From Bdellovibrionaceae bacterium UBA2339 (GTDB lineage Bacteria > Bdellovibrionota > Bdellovibrionia > Bdellovibrionales > JAMPXM01): a stretch of 64,000 nt of DNA. This document shows, piece by piece, positions 25,707-37,002 of this stretch (the first letter of the stretch is position 1; each line of letters opens with the position of its first letter). The notes beneath the pieces were generated by a model, which did not search any database, was not told the origin of the DNA, and saw nothing but the letters and a program-made list of their open reading frames with translations. Location: NCBI GenBank assembly GCA_002344785.1, contig DDUL01000052.1:38324-102323 (forward strand). Reading direction: 5' to 3'. Position numbers and translations under genes: made by a program.

Positions 25707-27119
25707 TTACAGATCGAAGTACAAGTAGAACTCGTAGGGCGAAGGACGCTGCTGCAGCGGAATGATCTCGCGCGTGTACTTGTAGTCGATCCAAGTTTCG
25801 AGCAAGTCCTCGCTGAACACATCACCTTTGCGCAAGAAGGCCGAGCCTTCCTTGAGGTTCTCCAGAGCTCGGTCCAGTGTCGGCGGCACCGAGGGCACGT
25901 TGGCCAGCTCTTGAGGGCTCAAGCCGTAGATGTCTTTGTCGAGCGGATCGCCCGGATGAATTTTGTTTTGCACGCCATCGATACCCGCCATCAGCAAGGC
26001 GGCCAAGCACAAGTAGATGTTCGCCGAGGGGTCTGGCGTGCGGAACTCGATGCGCTTCGCCTTTGGGTTTGTGCCCGTGTTGGGAATTCGAATCGCCGCC
26101 GAGCGGTTGCGATACGAGTAAGCCAATCGAACCGGTGCCTCATAGCCCGGCACCAGGCGCTTGTAGGAGTTCGTCGAGGGGTTGGTGATCGCGCACATAG
26201 CGGGCGCATGCTTCAAGATGCCGCCGATGAAGTACAGCGCTGTATCGGAGAGACCGGCGTATTTGTCGCCCGCAAACATGTTCTTGCCATCTTTCCAGAG
26301 CGACATGTGGCAGTGCATGCCCGAGCCGTTATCGCCATAGATGGGTTTGGGCATGAAGGTCGCGGTCTTGCCGTGTCGGCGAGCCACGTTCTTCACGATG
26401 TATTTAAACCACATCATATTGTCGGCGGTCTCGAGCATCGAATCGAAGCGAAAGTTAATTTCGCCCTGTCCGGCACTTGCCACTTCATGATGCTGGCGCT
26501 CGACTTTCATGCCGGCTTTTTCCAGCTCCAAGCAAATTTCTGTGCGCAAATCATGATGCGTGTCGTGGGGGAGCGCGGGGAAGTAACCTTCTTTCGGGCG
26601 CGGCTTGTAACCCAAGTTCTTGCCCTCATCGCGTCCTGTGTTCCAATGCGCTTCGTCTGAGTCGATCGAGTAGAACGAGCTATGTTGGTTCGTCTCATAG
26701 CGAACATCGTCGAAAATGAAGAATTCGGCTTCAGGTCCGAAGAACGCGGTGTCGGCAATGCCGAGCGACTTCAAGTAAGCCAAGGCCTTGCGGGCAATTT
26801 GGCGAGGATCGCGATTGTAGGGTTCGCCGGTTTCGGGAACGCAGACATCACAGAGGAGAGAGAGCGTGGGAACTTCCATGAAAGGATCGATCTTGGCGGT
26901 ATTCGGATCCGGCTTCACCATCATGTCGGACTCATGAATGTTGCGCCAGCCGCGGATGGAGCTGCCGTCGAACATGAAGCCTTGTTCAAAGCTTTCGATG
27001 GTGAGTTGGTGAAGCGGCATCGAGAAGTGTTGCCACAGTCCCGGCAGATCCACGAATTTCAAATCGACCATCTTCACGCCATGCTTCTTCGCGAATTCTA
27101 AAACGGATTCCGGTGTCAT
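25707..27119 (-). CDS. glnA: Type I glutamine synthetase
   Basis: Makes glutamine from glutamate, ammonia and ATP in the cytoplasm as a dodecamer. At 470 residues it is nearly identical in length to the E. coli enzyme. It shows 'FDGSSIRGW', the ATP-binding 'KPIYGDNGSGMHCHMSLW' and 'NPSTNSYKRLVPGYEAPVRL'. Tyr398 in 'KDIYGLSPQE' matches the adenylylation tyrosine of GS-I-beta, so activity is probably regulated by adenylyltransferase. AAGGAG precedes the ATG. The gene follows glnB with a 119-base gap in one transcription unit, and a strong terminator follows. Confidence 0.98.
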   Translation of the reverse strand: MTPESVLEFAKKHGVKMVDLKFVDLPGLWQHFSMPLHQLTIESFEQGFMFDGSSIRGWRNIHESDMMVKPDPNTAKIDPFMEVPTLSLLCDVCVPETGEPYNRDPRQIARKALAYLKSLGIADTAFFGPEAEFFIFDDVRYETNQHSSFYSIDSDEAHWNTGRDEGKNLGYKPRPKEGYFPALPHDTHHDLRTEICLELEKAGMKVERQHHEVASAGQGEINFRFDSMLETADNMMWFKYIVKNVARRHGKTATFMPKPIYGDNGSGMHCHMSLWKDGKNMFAGDKYAGLSDTALYFIGGILKHAPAMCAITNPSTNSYKRLVPGYEAPVRLAYSYRNRSAAIRIPNTGTNPKAKRIEFRTPDPSANIYLCLAALLMAGIDGVQNKIHPGDPLDKDIYGLSPQELANVPSVPPTLDRALENLKEGSAFLRKGDVFSEDLLETWIDYKYTREIIPLQQRPSPYEFYLYFDL

Positions 27120-27238
27120 GAGTCTCTCCTTTTTGCCACACGGCTTCGTCTGTTGATGTACTTCAAAACCAATTCAATTTTTTCACTCTTTAAGGCTCAG
27201 TGTTCGTCTCAGCTTCGCGGCCGCAAATCCGCATGGGC

Positions 27239-27580
27239 CTAGGTCAGCGCAGCCTCGTCCTTCTCACCAGTCCTAATGCGAAGCGCGCTTTCAACGGCGT
27301 AGACAAAGATCTTGCCGTCGCCAATCTTGCCGGTGCGTGCGCTGCGGGCAATGCATTCCACGACTCGCTCCGCCAGATCATCGGGTACGACGATTTCGAT
27401 CTTTGTCTTGGGTAGAAAGTCGACGACGTACTCGGCGCCTTTGTAGATCTCAGTGCGGCCCTTTTGGCGCCCAAAGCCTCGCACTTCGGAAACGCTGACG
27501 CCTTCGACGCCGACTTCCGAAAGGGCTTCGATCACGTCGTCGATTTTAAACGGCTTGATGATGGCTTCGATTTTTTTCAC
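27239..27580 (-). CDS. glnB: Nitrogen regulatory protein PII
   Basis: A 113-residue trimeric signal protein that binds ATP/ADP and 2-oxoglutarate and controls GlnA adenylylation, NtrB and transporters. 'TEIYKGAEYVVDFLPKTKIE' places Tyr51, the uridylylation residue, in the T-loop. The C-terminal 'GKIGDGKIFV' is the nucleotide-binding B-loop. The GTG at 27580 is the start because it gives the canonical VKKIEAIIKPFK N-terminus and has GGAG five bases upstream. Its position before glnA is the classic PII-GS arrangement. I use glnB because of the glnA linkage; there is no amtB nearby. Confidence 0.97.
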   Translation of the reverse strand: MKKIEAIIKPFKIDDVIEALSEVGVEGVSVSEVRGFGRQKGRTEIYKGAEYVVDFLPKTKIEIVVPDDLAERVVECIARSARTGKIGDGKIFVYAVESALRIRTGEKDEAALT

Positions 27581-27611
27581 GTGGCTCCAAGCATGGACAG
27601 CTTGGAACCTC

Positions 27612-27640
27612 ACGTTAGGGATAGCGACTGCAGCTGTCAA
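27612..27640 (-). promoter_or_regulatory. Candidate promoter of glnB-glnA
   Basis: On the minus strand a perfect -35 TTGACA (27640-27635) stands 17 bases before a weak -10 TAACGT (27617-27612), about 32 bases before the glnB start. I see no sigma-54 GG/GC pair in the same leader. Confidence 0.45.
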
Positions 27641-27824
27641 AGAAAGCTTGTGTCCTGCGAAAAGATGTTTCATCCATCTGCTTAGCTCTCAGGAATTTGG
27701 CCCGAAGTTGGAGTGACATAGAAACGTGATTCGCAAGGCCCGTGGCCTCGTCCAGAGTCTTCGGCTCGGGCTTTAGAGTAAAAACCCAAGGGCTTTGGCC
27801 CGAGCCGTCCCGATCGAGGTCGCT

Positions 27825-28361
27825 TTGTCATCGAACACCCGCCCATTTTTGCCTCCTCAGCAGCAACTCGCGGATCCATTGGCGCGCGTGGTGCTGGTCG
27901 AACCCCTGATTCCTGAGAACACCGGGAACATCAGCCGCACTTGTGTGGCGACGGGTTCCGAGTTGCATTTGGTCGGGCCGATGGGTTTCGAGATCACTGA
28001 ATCGCGGCTGAAGCGCGCGGGTTTGGACTATTGGCCACATCTGGCTTTGGACTATCACGAGGCGTTTGAGGCCTGGTGGTCGATGGTCGAATCGAAGCGC
28101 CAAGGCGAGCGTGTCTATTTTATCGAAACCTCAGGGACCACATCGCTCTTTGATGTCGAGTTTCAGCGCGGCGACTGGCTGGTCTTCGGCAAAGAAACCT
28201 CGGGGCTTTCTCCCGAACAGCTCGCTCGGCGGCCCAAGGAGGCCGTGATTTCACTGCCTATGCCCGGCCCGGTTCGCTCCCTCAACTTGTCCAATGCCGT
28301 GGCGATCACCGTCTTTGAATTGATGCGCCAAGTCTGCAAAGCGCCGACTGCAGGTCGGTGA
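27825..28361 (+). CDS. trmL: tRNA (cytidine/uridine-2'-O)-methyltransferase TrmL
   Basis: SPOUT-class SAM-dependent enzyme that methylates the wobble base 34 of tRNA-Leu. The three SPOUT motifs are clear: 'PENTGNISRTC', 'LVFGKETSGLS' and 'RSLNLSNAVAI', the last forming the knot. E. coli TrmL is 157 residues; this is 178 with a longer N-terminus. The TTG at 27825 is preferred over the TTG at 27795 because GAGG lies six bases upstream of it. It is divergent from glnB and may be cotranscribed with secA. Confidence 0.93.
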   Translation: MSSNTRPFLPPQQQLADPLARVVLVEPLIPENTGNISRTCVATGSELHLVGPMGFEITESRLKRAGLDYWPHLALDYHEAFEAWWSMVESKRQGERVYFIETSGTTSLFDVEFQRGDWLVFGKETSGLSPEQLARRPKEAVISLPMPGPVRSLNLSNAVAITVFELMRQVCKAPTAGR

Positions 28362-28452
28362 TGGCGCGGCGCCTAATCTGCCGACCTATTCCTAAGCCTG
28401 GCCTGAAGCTTGGTTGAGTTCTCGCTACGAAAGGCGGAAACTTATACGGCTT

Positions 28453-31155
<2,703 letters not shown>

Positions 31156-31196
31156 TCGATGACGTAGGGCCGCTTCAGGTGAAGGAGATTTGAGAG

Positions 31197-32057
31197 TTGG
31201 CGACTCCGGCTTGTCCCAAATGTTCGGCTGAGCTTCGCGACGATTACGGCATGGTCGCCTGTGCTGGCTGTGGGGCGATCGTCTTTGTCGACATGGACGG
31301 GATCGCGCACATGTCTTCGGAAGAGTCGGCCAATCCACCGGCTGCCGCGAAATTTCCTGAGGCCGACCAACTGGCCGGCGACGAGTCTACGCCAACCAAT
31401 TTCAACAACCCACCTGCGGGTGAGCCCGAGGCCTCGGCCGATGGCGATGCGCCTCTGGGCGTCTTCGAGCAACCCGAAGTTGCGTCTCAATTTGAGACAT
31501 CCGCTGCGCCAGAAGTTCAGCCGCTCGAGTTCGACGCCAGCCCTCAACTCGAGGCCTCCGCCACGCCCCATGACGGCGCACCCCTCGAAGCCGCGCCCAG
31601 CGACGACGCCCCGGCGGCGGCGGCTGGCGAAGAGCCTCTCAATCCGACGGAAAGCCCAGCTGAAATTAATGAGGACTTCGCTGACTTTTTTGGCGAGACC
31701 GAGAAGCCACAAAAGAGTCCTGCCAAGGTCAATCCCGCGGATCCCTTGGGAGTGAGCGGTTATGCGGCCAATGAGCTCAGCCAGGCGAAGGGCGGGGGGC
31801 TGCTGTTCAAATTGAGAATTTCAGGCATCGATTCGAAAGAATTGCGGGAAGAAATCCGACAAGCATTAAAGGACTCGCGTTTTGGCTGGTCCTTAAGTGA
31901 GGTCATGGGCCCGGATCGGCTGCGTGGCGGAGTGTTGGTGATTCCCAACCTCAACGCCGTGAAGACCTCGATTATTGTGAATCGAATCAAGCACCTGCCG
32001 GTCGAGATTCGATGGGAGCAATATGCGATCACGGATGTGGAAGGTCCGACTTCCTAA
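31197..32057 (+). CDS. Zinc-ribbon protein with acidic linker
   Basis: A 286-residue soluble protein. The N-terminus is a zinc ribbon: CPKC at residues 6-9 and CAGC at 22-25. A long Ala/Pro/Glu-rich low-complexity linker runs over about 40-175, followed by a compact domain of about 85 residues ('LLFKLRISGIDSKELREEIR', 'GGVLVIPNLNAVKTSIIVNR') that I do not recognise. The TTG start at 31197 has GGAG 9 bases upstream. It lies 41 bases after secA, whose product lacks its own zinc domain, so a SecA- or membrane-related role is possible but unproven. The coding region contains the 15-bp dyad at 31484. Confidence 0.7.
   Translation: MATPACPKCSAELRDDYGMVACAGCGAIVFVDMDGIAHMSSEESANPPAAAKFPEADQLAGDESTPTNFNNPPAGEPEASADGDAPLGVFEQPEVASQFETSAAPEVQPLEFDASPQLEASATPHDGAPLEAAPSDDAPAAAAGEEPLNPTESPAEINEDFADFFGETEKPQKSPAKVNPADPLGVSGYAANELSQAKGGGLLFKLRISGIDSKELREEIRQALKDSRFGWSLSEVMGPDRLRGGVLVIPNLNAVKTSIIVNRIKHLPVEIRWEQYAITDVEGPTS
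31484..31498. promoter_or_regulatory. GTCTCA-ATT-TGAGAC dyad, copy 2 (inside a gene)
   Basis: A perfect 6-bp dyad lying in the linker-coding part of the zinc-ribbon gene (around residue 97). It uses ordinary codons for A-S-Q-F-E-T. Because it lies inside a gene it cannot be a simple operator of that gene. It may act at a distance or be an architectural site. Confidence 0.5.
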
Positions 32058-32655
32058 ATTCGCCGAGTTCGCCGTCATCGCGGCGCTGGGGATCAGCTTT
32101 GCCTTCATCACCGAGCCCGTGACCGCTTCGGAGCCAGCGCCTGCCGCGGCCGCCGAGGGACAAGCCGCAACTCCGTCAGCCGCCCCGATTGCCGCACCGA
32201 AGTGCCGGATCATGGATCACATGGCTTTGATGAGCTCTCTGCGTTCGAAGATCGGTTCGATGGAACGAGAGATCCACGATCAAATGAAAGCCTTTGAAAA
32301 GGCCAAGCATCAGCCCGATCAAACTCACGAGCACTCCAAACTTATTGCACTCAAATACAAAGATCTTCAGCGCCTGGTGCGCGAGCATCGCGAGCTCGAA
32401 CTTCACATTCGTTTTCGTCACCCCGATCGTCACGATGAAAGCACACGGCAGTATCAGGCGGTGCGCCTGAAGACCCTCGAAGAGATTCGCACATCGTTTG
32501 GAATCGATGGGCGGTTGGATCGAATCAAAAAACAAGTTGAAGTGGTGCTGCCGGTCCCGAAGCAGGATTCACCGGCGCAGCGAGCGCCCGCGTCCGTGGC
32601 GGCGCCTCGGCCCGACGAAGAAGAACTTCCTGAGCGAATTCATCTGATCAAGTAG
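32023..32655 (+). CDS. Secreted coiled-coil protein of unknown role
   Basis: A 210-residue protein with an N-terminal hydrophobic signal (about residues 12-30), an Ala/Pro-rich stretch and then a helical middle part with heptad-like charge spacing ('KLIALKYKDLQRLVREHREL'), consistent with a periplasmic coiled coil. The C-terminus is Pro/Ala-rich and charged. GGGAGC lies five bases before ATG 32023. The gene overlaps the zinc-ribbon gene by 35 bases, which indicates coupled translation. I do not recognise the family. Confidence 0.65.
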   Translation: MRSRMWKVRLPKFAEFAVIAALGISFAFITEPVTASEPAPAAAAEGQAATPSAAPIAAPKCRIMDHMALMSSLRSKIGSMEREIHDQMKAFEKAKHQPDQTHEHSKLIALKYKDLQRLVREHRELELHIRFRHPDRHDESTRQYQAVRLKTLEEIRTSFGIDGRLDRIKKQVEVVLPVPKQDSPAQRAPASVAAPRPDEEELPERIHLIK

Positions 32656-32677
32656 TGAAAATTCCGCTACCGAGTCT

Positions 32678-33376
32678 CTAGCGGACAGGTTCGAAATTGG
32701 GAGCCCGCTTGCGAGCCTCGGCTTCGCGGCTGGGATTCAAACCATAGATCATCAGTCGCAGGCGTTCTTCTTCGCGCAAATCGCGCATGCGTTGCGCGGG
32801 TGTGATGGACACAGGTTGGCGTCCGCGATAGCCCGCACTTCCGGCGTAAATCTGCTGACTCATATACATGGCCTCAGCATCTTGTGCAGCTGGAGTGCGA
32901 GCCAGGCAGTCGCCGCAAATGTGCGCGGGAGTTTGCACGGTGGGAGATGCGGGCGTGAAGGGCAATGGCCGCAAGCCTTCGACGACAACTTCCTGTGCGT
33001 GGCCACTGACCAGTGTCTGATGATTTCCGTGAGTATTGAGTTGATCGCGCTGAACATCGGCGACGGGCGAGGCTTCGCTTTCGCCAAAGAGCACTTTGGG
33101 CTCTTTCACTTGCGGACCAACATACACCGCAAGGCCATCTTCAAAATGAACTTCGCGAATTCGGCGCTTTTCGCCGGGCGCATCCCAAATCACATAGATC
33201 CATCGGTCGCGTCCTTGCCAGCGCTGCGTGCGTGTCGGGTTGCCAGCGGCCTCGAGCACTTCCCACTTCGGCATTCCTTCTTGCACGCGATCAAACTCGC
33301 GAAAACGAGGTGTCACACAGCCCGCAAGCGTGGACAGCGAAGTCACCATGAGAAAAGCCAGTGCGAGAGATCTCAC
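32678..33376 (-). CDS. BamE-like lipoprotein with long C-terminal extension
   Basis: A 232-residue lipoprotein. After the lipobox (LAGC) comes 'FDRVQEGMPKWEVLEAAGNP' and 'DRWIYVIWDAPGEKRRIREV', the SmpA/OmlA (BamE) domain pattern. BamE is part of the outer-membrane protein assembly complex, but E. coli BamE has only about 113 residues. The extra 120 residues here contain a possible CxxC ('ICGDC') and a basic, Arg-rich C-terminus. GTG 33376 is chosen because it begins the signal peptide and GAGG lies directly upstream. The spacing is short, so a longer start is possible. Confidence 0.65.
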   Translation of the reverse strand: MRSLALAFLMVTSLSTLAGCVTPRFREFDRVQEGMPKWEVLEAAGNPTRTQRWQGRDRWIYVIWDAPGEKRRIREVHFEDGLAVYVGPQVKEPKVLFGESEASPVADVQRDQLNTHGNHQTLVSGHAQEVVVEGLRPLPFTPASPTVQTPAHICGDCLARTPAAQDAEAMYMSQQIYAGSAGYRGRQPVSITPAQRMRDLREEERLRLMIYGLNPSREAEARKRAPNFEPVR

Positions 33377-33547
33377 TTCCTCTAGTGTAGGACGTTCCTT
33401 TGCCGTAGGCGACTGCCCCAAGGACCTGCGTCGAGGCACTCTGTCGATCGAGACGACAACTGTCGAAGGTCTCCACGGCCGAATCGAATCGATTTCAGAG
33501 GGGCCTGATTGGTGAGTTCAGCGTCGGATCATTTCGCCCCGACCTTC

Positions 33548-33562
33548 GTCTCAAATTGAGAC
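33548..33562. promoter_or_regulatory. GTCTCA-AAT-TGAGAC dyad, copy 3
   Basis: A perfect dyad in the gap between the acyl-CoA ligase stop (33582) and the BamE-like lipoprotein start (33376), both on the minus strand. It could regulate the lipoprotein gene. Confidence 0.6.
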
Positions 33563-33581
33563 ACACATTGGCTTGGAATTT

Positions 33582-35141
33582 TCAAAGCTCGCGAGGCAGG
33601 GCGCGCTTGAGTAGCTTTCCCGAATCTCCCTTGGGAAGCTCCGAGAGCACGCGAATGTGTTTGGGCACTTTGTACTTGGCCAGATGCTGGGCGCAGAAGC
33701 CGAGCAGCTCTTCGCTAGTGACGTCGCGATGTAAGGCGACGTAGGCGCAGCCCACTTCGCCCCATTTGGAGTCGGGCACGCCGATCACCGCGACTTCGCG
33801 CACGGCGGGATGCGTGGATAGCACGCGCTCGATCTCAACCGGATAAACGTTTTCGCCACCCGAAATGAACATGTCCTTTTTGCGACCTGCGACGTAGTAG
33901 TAGCCTTCGGCGTCCTTGCGAACCAAATCCCCCGTGTGCAGCCAGCCATTGCGAATGCTCTCGGCTGTCGCCTTGGGATTTCTCCAGTACCCAGGCATGC
34001 ACATCGGACCTTGAAGAATCAGTTCACCGATTTCGCCTGTGGCCACGTCTCGCCGCTCGTCATCGACGACACGTGCGCGAATGTAAAAGTTGGGGAAGCC
34101 GATCGAGCCGATTTTACGAAGCGCATCCTCTTCATTGAGTGAAAAGACGTTCGGACCGAACTCCGTCAGACCGAAGCCCTGACGAATGGGGATGCCACGC
34201 TCTTGCCAAGTTCGGATCAGATCAATGGGCATCGGTTCGCCACCGACGATCGCGTAGCGAACTCGCGATAGATCCGCTTCGCGGAAGGCGCGGGTCTGCG
34301 ACATCATTTCCATGGTCGTGGGGACGCCAAACAAAATCGTCGCGCCCTCGCGTGCGGAGGTTTCCAGAATCTTCTCCGCATCGAACTTTTTGACCAGCAC
34401 AGTGCGTGCGCCTCGATGTGCGAAGGGCGTCAGCAGCACATTCCAGCCGCCGGTGTGGAAAAAGGGGAGAAAGCTCACGAACACATCGTTCTGAGAGAGA
34501 TTCAGGCGAAGCGTGGTGTTGAGCGAGTTCCAAAACAGCATGCGCGGATTGATCATCGCGCCTTTGGGTTTTCCTGTGGTGCCTGAAGTGTAGAGGATCA
34601 TGCAAGGCGCTTCGGCCTCGGCTTGCATTTGTCGATGCCAGCTCGGCAACGCCGAGGCCAAGCGCAAGGCTGGCGAGCTGCGACGGAACTCTTCCAAATC
34701 TTGCTGGCAATGACGCTGGAGGGTTTCGAATTCCCAGCGGCGCTCGGGGCCAGCTTGAGCCGACACTTGCGCAAGCGTCGCGGAAAACTGTGATTGATAG
34801 ATCAGCAAAGCAGGTTCGGAATCTTCCAATACATGTTGAATCTCTGGGGCGGCCAAGCGGAAATTGATCGGCACCAAGCAGGCGCCGACGCGCAAACAGG
34901 CGTGGAAGAGTGCGATCGACTCAAGTTCATTCGTGGCCAGAAGCGCGACGCGATCTCCGCGCACGATTCCCCAGTTTTCACTCAGTTCTTTCGCTAAGGA
35001 GCAGGAGAGCCGATACACTTCGGCCCAGGTCCACGACACATCGGTGTCCGCATCGCGATAAGCGACATTCTGCGGTGAAAAGAGGGCCCACTGCTTCGTC
35101 CAGTCGAACTCATCGATTGAAAACTGAAGTTCGTGACCCAA
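33582..35141 (-). CDS. AMP-forming fatty acyl-CoA/ACP ligase
   Basis: A 519-residue ANL-superfamily enzyme that activates a carboxylic acid as acyl-AMP and transfers it to CoA (or ACP). It shows the phosphate loop 'ILYTSGTTGKPKGAM', the aromatic A5 motif 'GFGLTEFGPN', the adenylate-binding 'GYYYVAGRKKDMFISGG' and 'ENVYPVEIERV', and the catalytic Lys near 'PKGDSGKLLKR'. Size and motifs fit fatty acyl-CoA synthetases; the substrate is not predictable. It is the last gene of the five-gene acyl operon, 8 bases after the KAS III-like gene. Confidence 0.9.
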   Translation of the reverse strand: MGHELQFSIDEFDWTKQWALFSPQNVAYRDADTDVSWTWAEVYRLSCSLAKELSENWGIVRGDRVALLATNELESIALFHACLRVGACLVPINFRLAAPEIQHVLEDSEPALLIYQSQFSATLAQVSAQAGPERRWEFETLQRHCQQDLEEFRRSSPALRLASALPSWHRQMQAEAEAPCMILYTSGTTGKPKGAMINPRMLFWNSLNTTLRLNLSQNDVFVSFLPFFHTGGWNVLLTPFAHRGARTVLVKKFDAEKILETSAREGATILFGVPTTMEMMSQTRAFREADLSRVRYAIVGGEPMPIDLIRTWQERGIPIRQGFGLTEFGPNVFSLNEEDALRKIGSIGFPNFYIRARVVDDERRDVATGEIGELILQGPMCMPGYWRNPKATAESIRNGWLHTGDLVRKDAEGYYYVAGRKKDMFISGGENVYPVEIERVLSTHPAVREVAVIGVPDSKWGEVGCAYVALHRDVTSEELLGFCAQHLAKYKVPKHIRVLSELPKGDSGKLLKRALPREL

Positions 35142-35149
35142 GCCTCACC

Positions 35150-36160
35150 TCATGTGTCGTAAGCCCAGCGCATGGCCAGCGCCGCCATGCTCATACCGCC
35201 GCCTGAGCCAATCACAATCACCAAATCACCGCGCTTGAGCTTGTGCTTTTCGGCCGCATCCGCCAACGCCATCGGTAAGCAAGCGCTACCTGTGTAACCA
35301 TATTGATCCATGATGTTGTGGGCTCGCTCTTGTGGCGCTTGCAGCTTCCGCATCGTCTCAACGATCGAGCCGATGTTGATCTGCGTGAAAAAGAAATGCT
35401 TCACATCGCCGACCTTCGCGCCGACTCGATCCAACAAAGCGTGCGTGAGTTCCGGCCAAATTCGGCCGTTCGTCTCCGGCGGGATGCGCTTGGTGAACTG
35501 CAAGAGATGCATCTTTTTGTTCACCGTCTCCGTCGAAATCGGAAACTTCGTGCCGCCAGCGTAAATCCCCATATAGTCGTGGTACTGACCCTCGGTCGCC
35601 AACTGCGAAGCCAAGATGCCGAGGCCGCCGGCCTCTTCCGCCGGCGTCGCGCGGCGAAGAATCGCGGCGCCCGCGCCATCGGCAAACACCGAGGTGACTT
35701 TATAATCATCCCAGTCAAAGTATTTCGACATTCCATAGGCGCCGACGACGAGAATGTGTTGATAGCGCTCATCAGCCATCAAGAACTTGGACGCGATCTC
35801 CGTACCCGTCGCAAAACCTGCGCAAGCCGTATTGATGTCGAAAGTGCCCGCCCTCGTCGCTTGCAACTTGTGTTGCACCACGGCCGCCGTCGACGGCGAC
35901 ACATAGTCCGGCGTATCCGTGGCGACGATGATCAAATCCAAATCTCGAGCTGTCAGCCCCGCGCGCTTCATCGCCTGCTCAGCGGCTGGCAAAATCAGAT
36001 CCGACGTCGCTTGATCCGCTGACATGAAGTGGCGCTTGGCGATGTTTCGCTGATCGCGCAAGAACGTGGTCATGTCGCGATTGTACTTTTGATCAAAGAA
36101 CGAATTCTCGACGACATTGGGGGGCGCGTACAAACCTAGGCCGCAAATCACAGCTCGCAT
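35150..36160 (-). CDS. KAS III-like condensing enzyme with altered catalytic triad
   Basis: A 336-residue thiolase-fold protein of the FabH family. The nucleophile is present: 'INTACAGF' gives Cys113. The usual His of 'HQAN' is replaced (Thr259 in 'FTQINIGSI'), and the usual Asn of 'YGNTSAAS' is Tyr289 ('QYGYTGSACLP'). Without the His/Asn pair, decarboxylative condensation of malonyl-ACP is doubtful. Known KAS III relatives with changed triads act as acyltransferases. Its place between an alpha/beta hydrolase and an acyl-CoA ligase suggests acyl transfer or head-group work in a specialised lipid or signal pathway. Confidence 0.85.
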   Translation of the reverse strand: MRAVICGLGLYAPPNVVENSFFDQKYNRDMTTFLRDQRNIAKRHFMSADQATSDLILPAAEQAMKRAGLTARDLDLIIVATDTPDYVSPSTAAVVQHKLQATRAGTFDINTACAGFATGTEIASKFLMADERYQHILVVGAYGMSKYFDWDDYKVTSVFADGAGAAILRRATPAEEAGGLGILASQLATEGQYHDYMGIYAGGTKFPISTETVNKKMHLLQFTKRIPPETNGRIWPELTHALLDRVGAKVGDVKHFFFTQINIGSIVETMRKLQAPQERAHNIMDQYGYTGSACLPMALADAAEKHKLKRGDLVIVIGSGGGMSMAALAMRWAYDT

Positions 36161-36175
36161 GTCAAAGACTCCAAA

Positions 36176-36982
36176 TTAGGGGCGGTGGAACAAGAACTGA
36201 TTCACTTTGTCGACGAACAGCCGCGGGTTCTCGACATTGCAGGAGTGACCTTGACCCGCCAGCATCTCGAAACGCGCATTCGGCAAGCCCGCAGCAAGTG
36301 CGCGGCCTGTGTCGATCGGGATGATGGGATCGTGTTCACCGTGCAGCACCAAAATCGGCTGACGAATCTTATCCAGTTGTTTGGAAATGTCGGTCACGTG
36401 CAGCTGTTGGGGCACGCCATGCCAGTTCAGTTTCGCGATTCCGAACGCGTCGTCGACCAAGCGCTGGAAGAGCGGCGAGGCCATATCGTTGTTGTGAATC
36501 GTCGCGTGCATCACTTGCTCGCAGACCTTGCGATCTTGCGACATCGCTGTGAAGGCCGCATACATCTCAGGACCGAACTGCACGCCGGTCGCGCCCACCG
36601 AATCGAGCAAGACGGCGCGATCAAATAGTTCAGGCACTTTCAGCATGGCGTACAAGGCGATGATGCCGCCGGTGGAGTGTCCCACCAGACAGGCCTTCTT
36701 CACACCGACCTGCTTGCAGAGCTGAATGTAATCATCCGCCATTTTTTCCGGATGCAGATCTGCGGCTGTGGTGGGGGCTGCGGACTTACCGCAACCGCGC
36801 CACTCGGCGCCGATCCAACGGCCTTCAGACCCGGGTTTGGCGTCGGCTTTCCAAAGTGACAGCGAAGGCTCCCACCAAGTGTTCGACGCGAGATTGCCGT
36901 GAATGAAAATCGTGTCGAGCGGCAGTGTCGCCGGCTGTGTTTCGACATTCATCTGAAAGCCCTGCACATCAATCAAAGCCAT
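36176..36982 (-). CDS. Cytoplasmic alpha/beta-hydrolase
   Basis: A 268-residue alpha/beta hydrolase. 'LVGHSTGGIIALY' supplies the nucleophile Ser103 in the elbow, 'HGEHDPIIP' the acid and 'GQGHSCNVE' the His. The oxyanion-type motif 'FIHGNLASNTWWEP' is near the N-terminus. No signal peptide is seen. Substrate unknown: esterase, thioesterase and lactonase are all possible. It lies 20 bases downstream of the secreted hydrolase and 15 bases upstream of the KAS III-like gene in the same operon. Confidence 0.87.
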   Translation of the reverse strand: MALIDVQGFQMNVETQPATLPLDTIFIHGNLASNTWWEPSLSLWKADAKPGSEGRWIGAEWRGCGKSAAPTTAADLHPEKMADDYIQLCKQVGVKKACLVGHSTGGIIALYAMLKVPELFDRAVLLDSVGATGVQFGPEMYAAFTAMSQDRKVCEQVMHATIHNNDMASPLFQRLVDDAFGIAKLNWHGVPQQLHVTDISKQLDKIRQPILVLHGEHDPIIPIDTGRALAAGLPNARFEMLAGQGHSCNVENPRLFVDKVNQFLFHRP

Positions 36983-37002
36983 CGCTCACCTCTTTCGGAA
37001 AA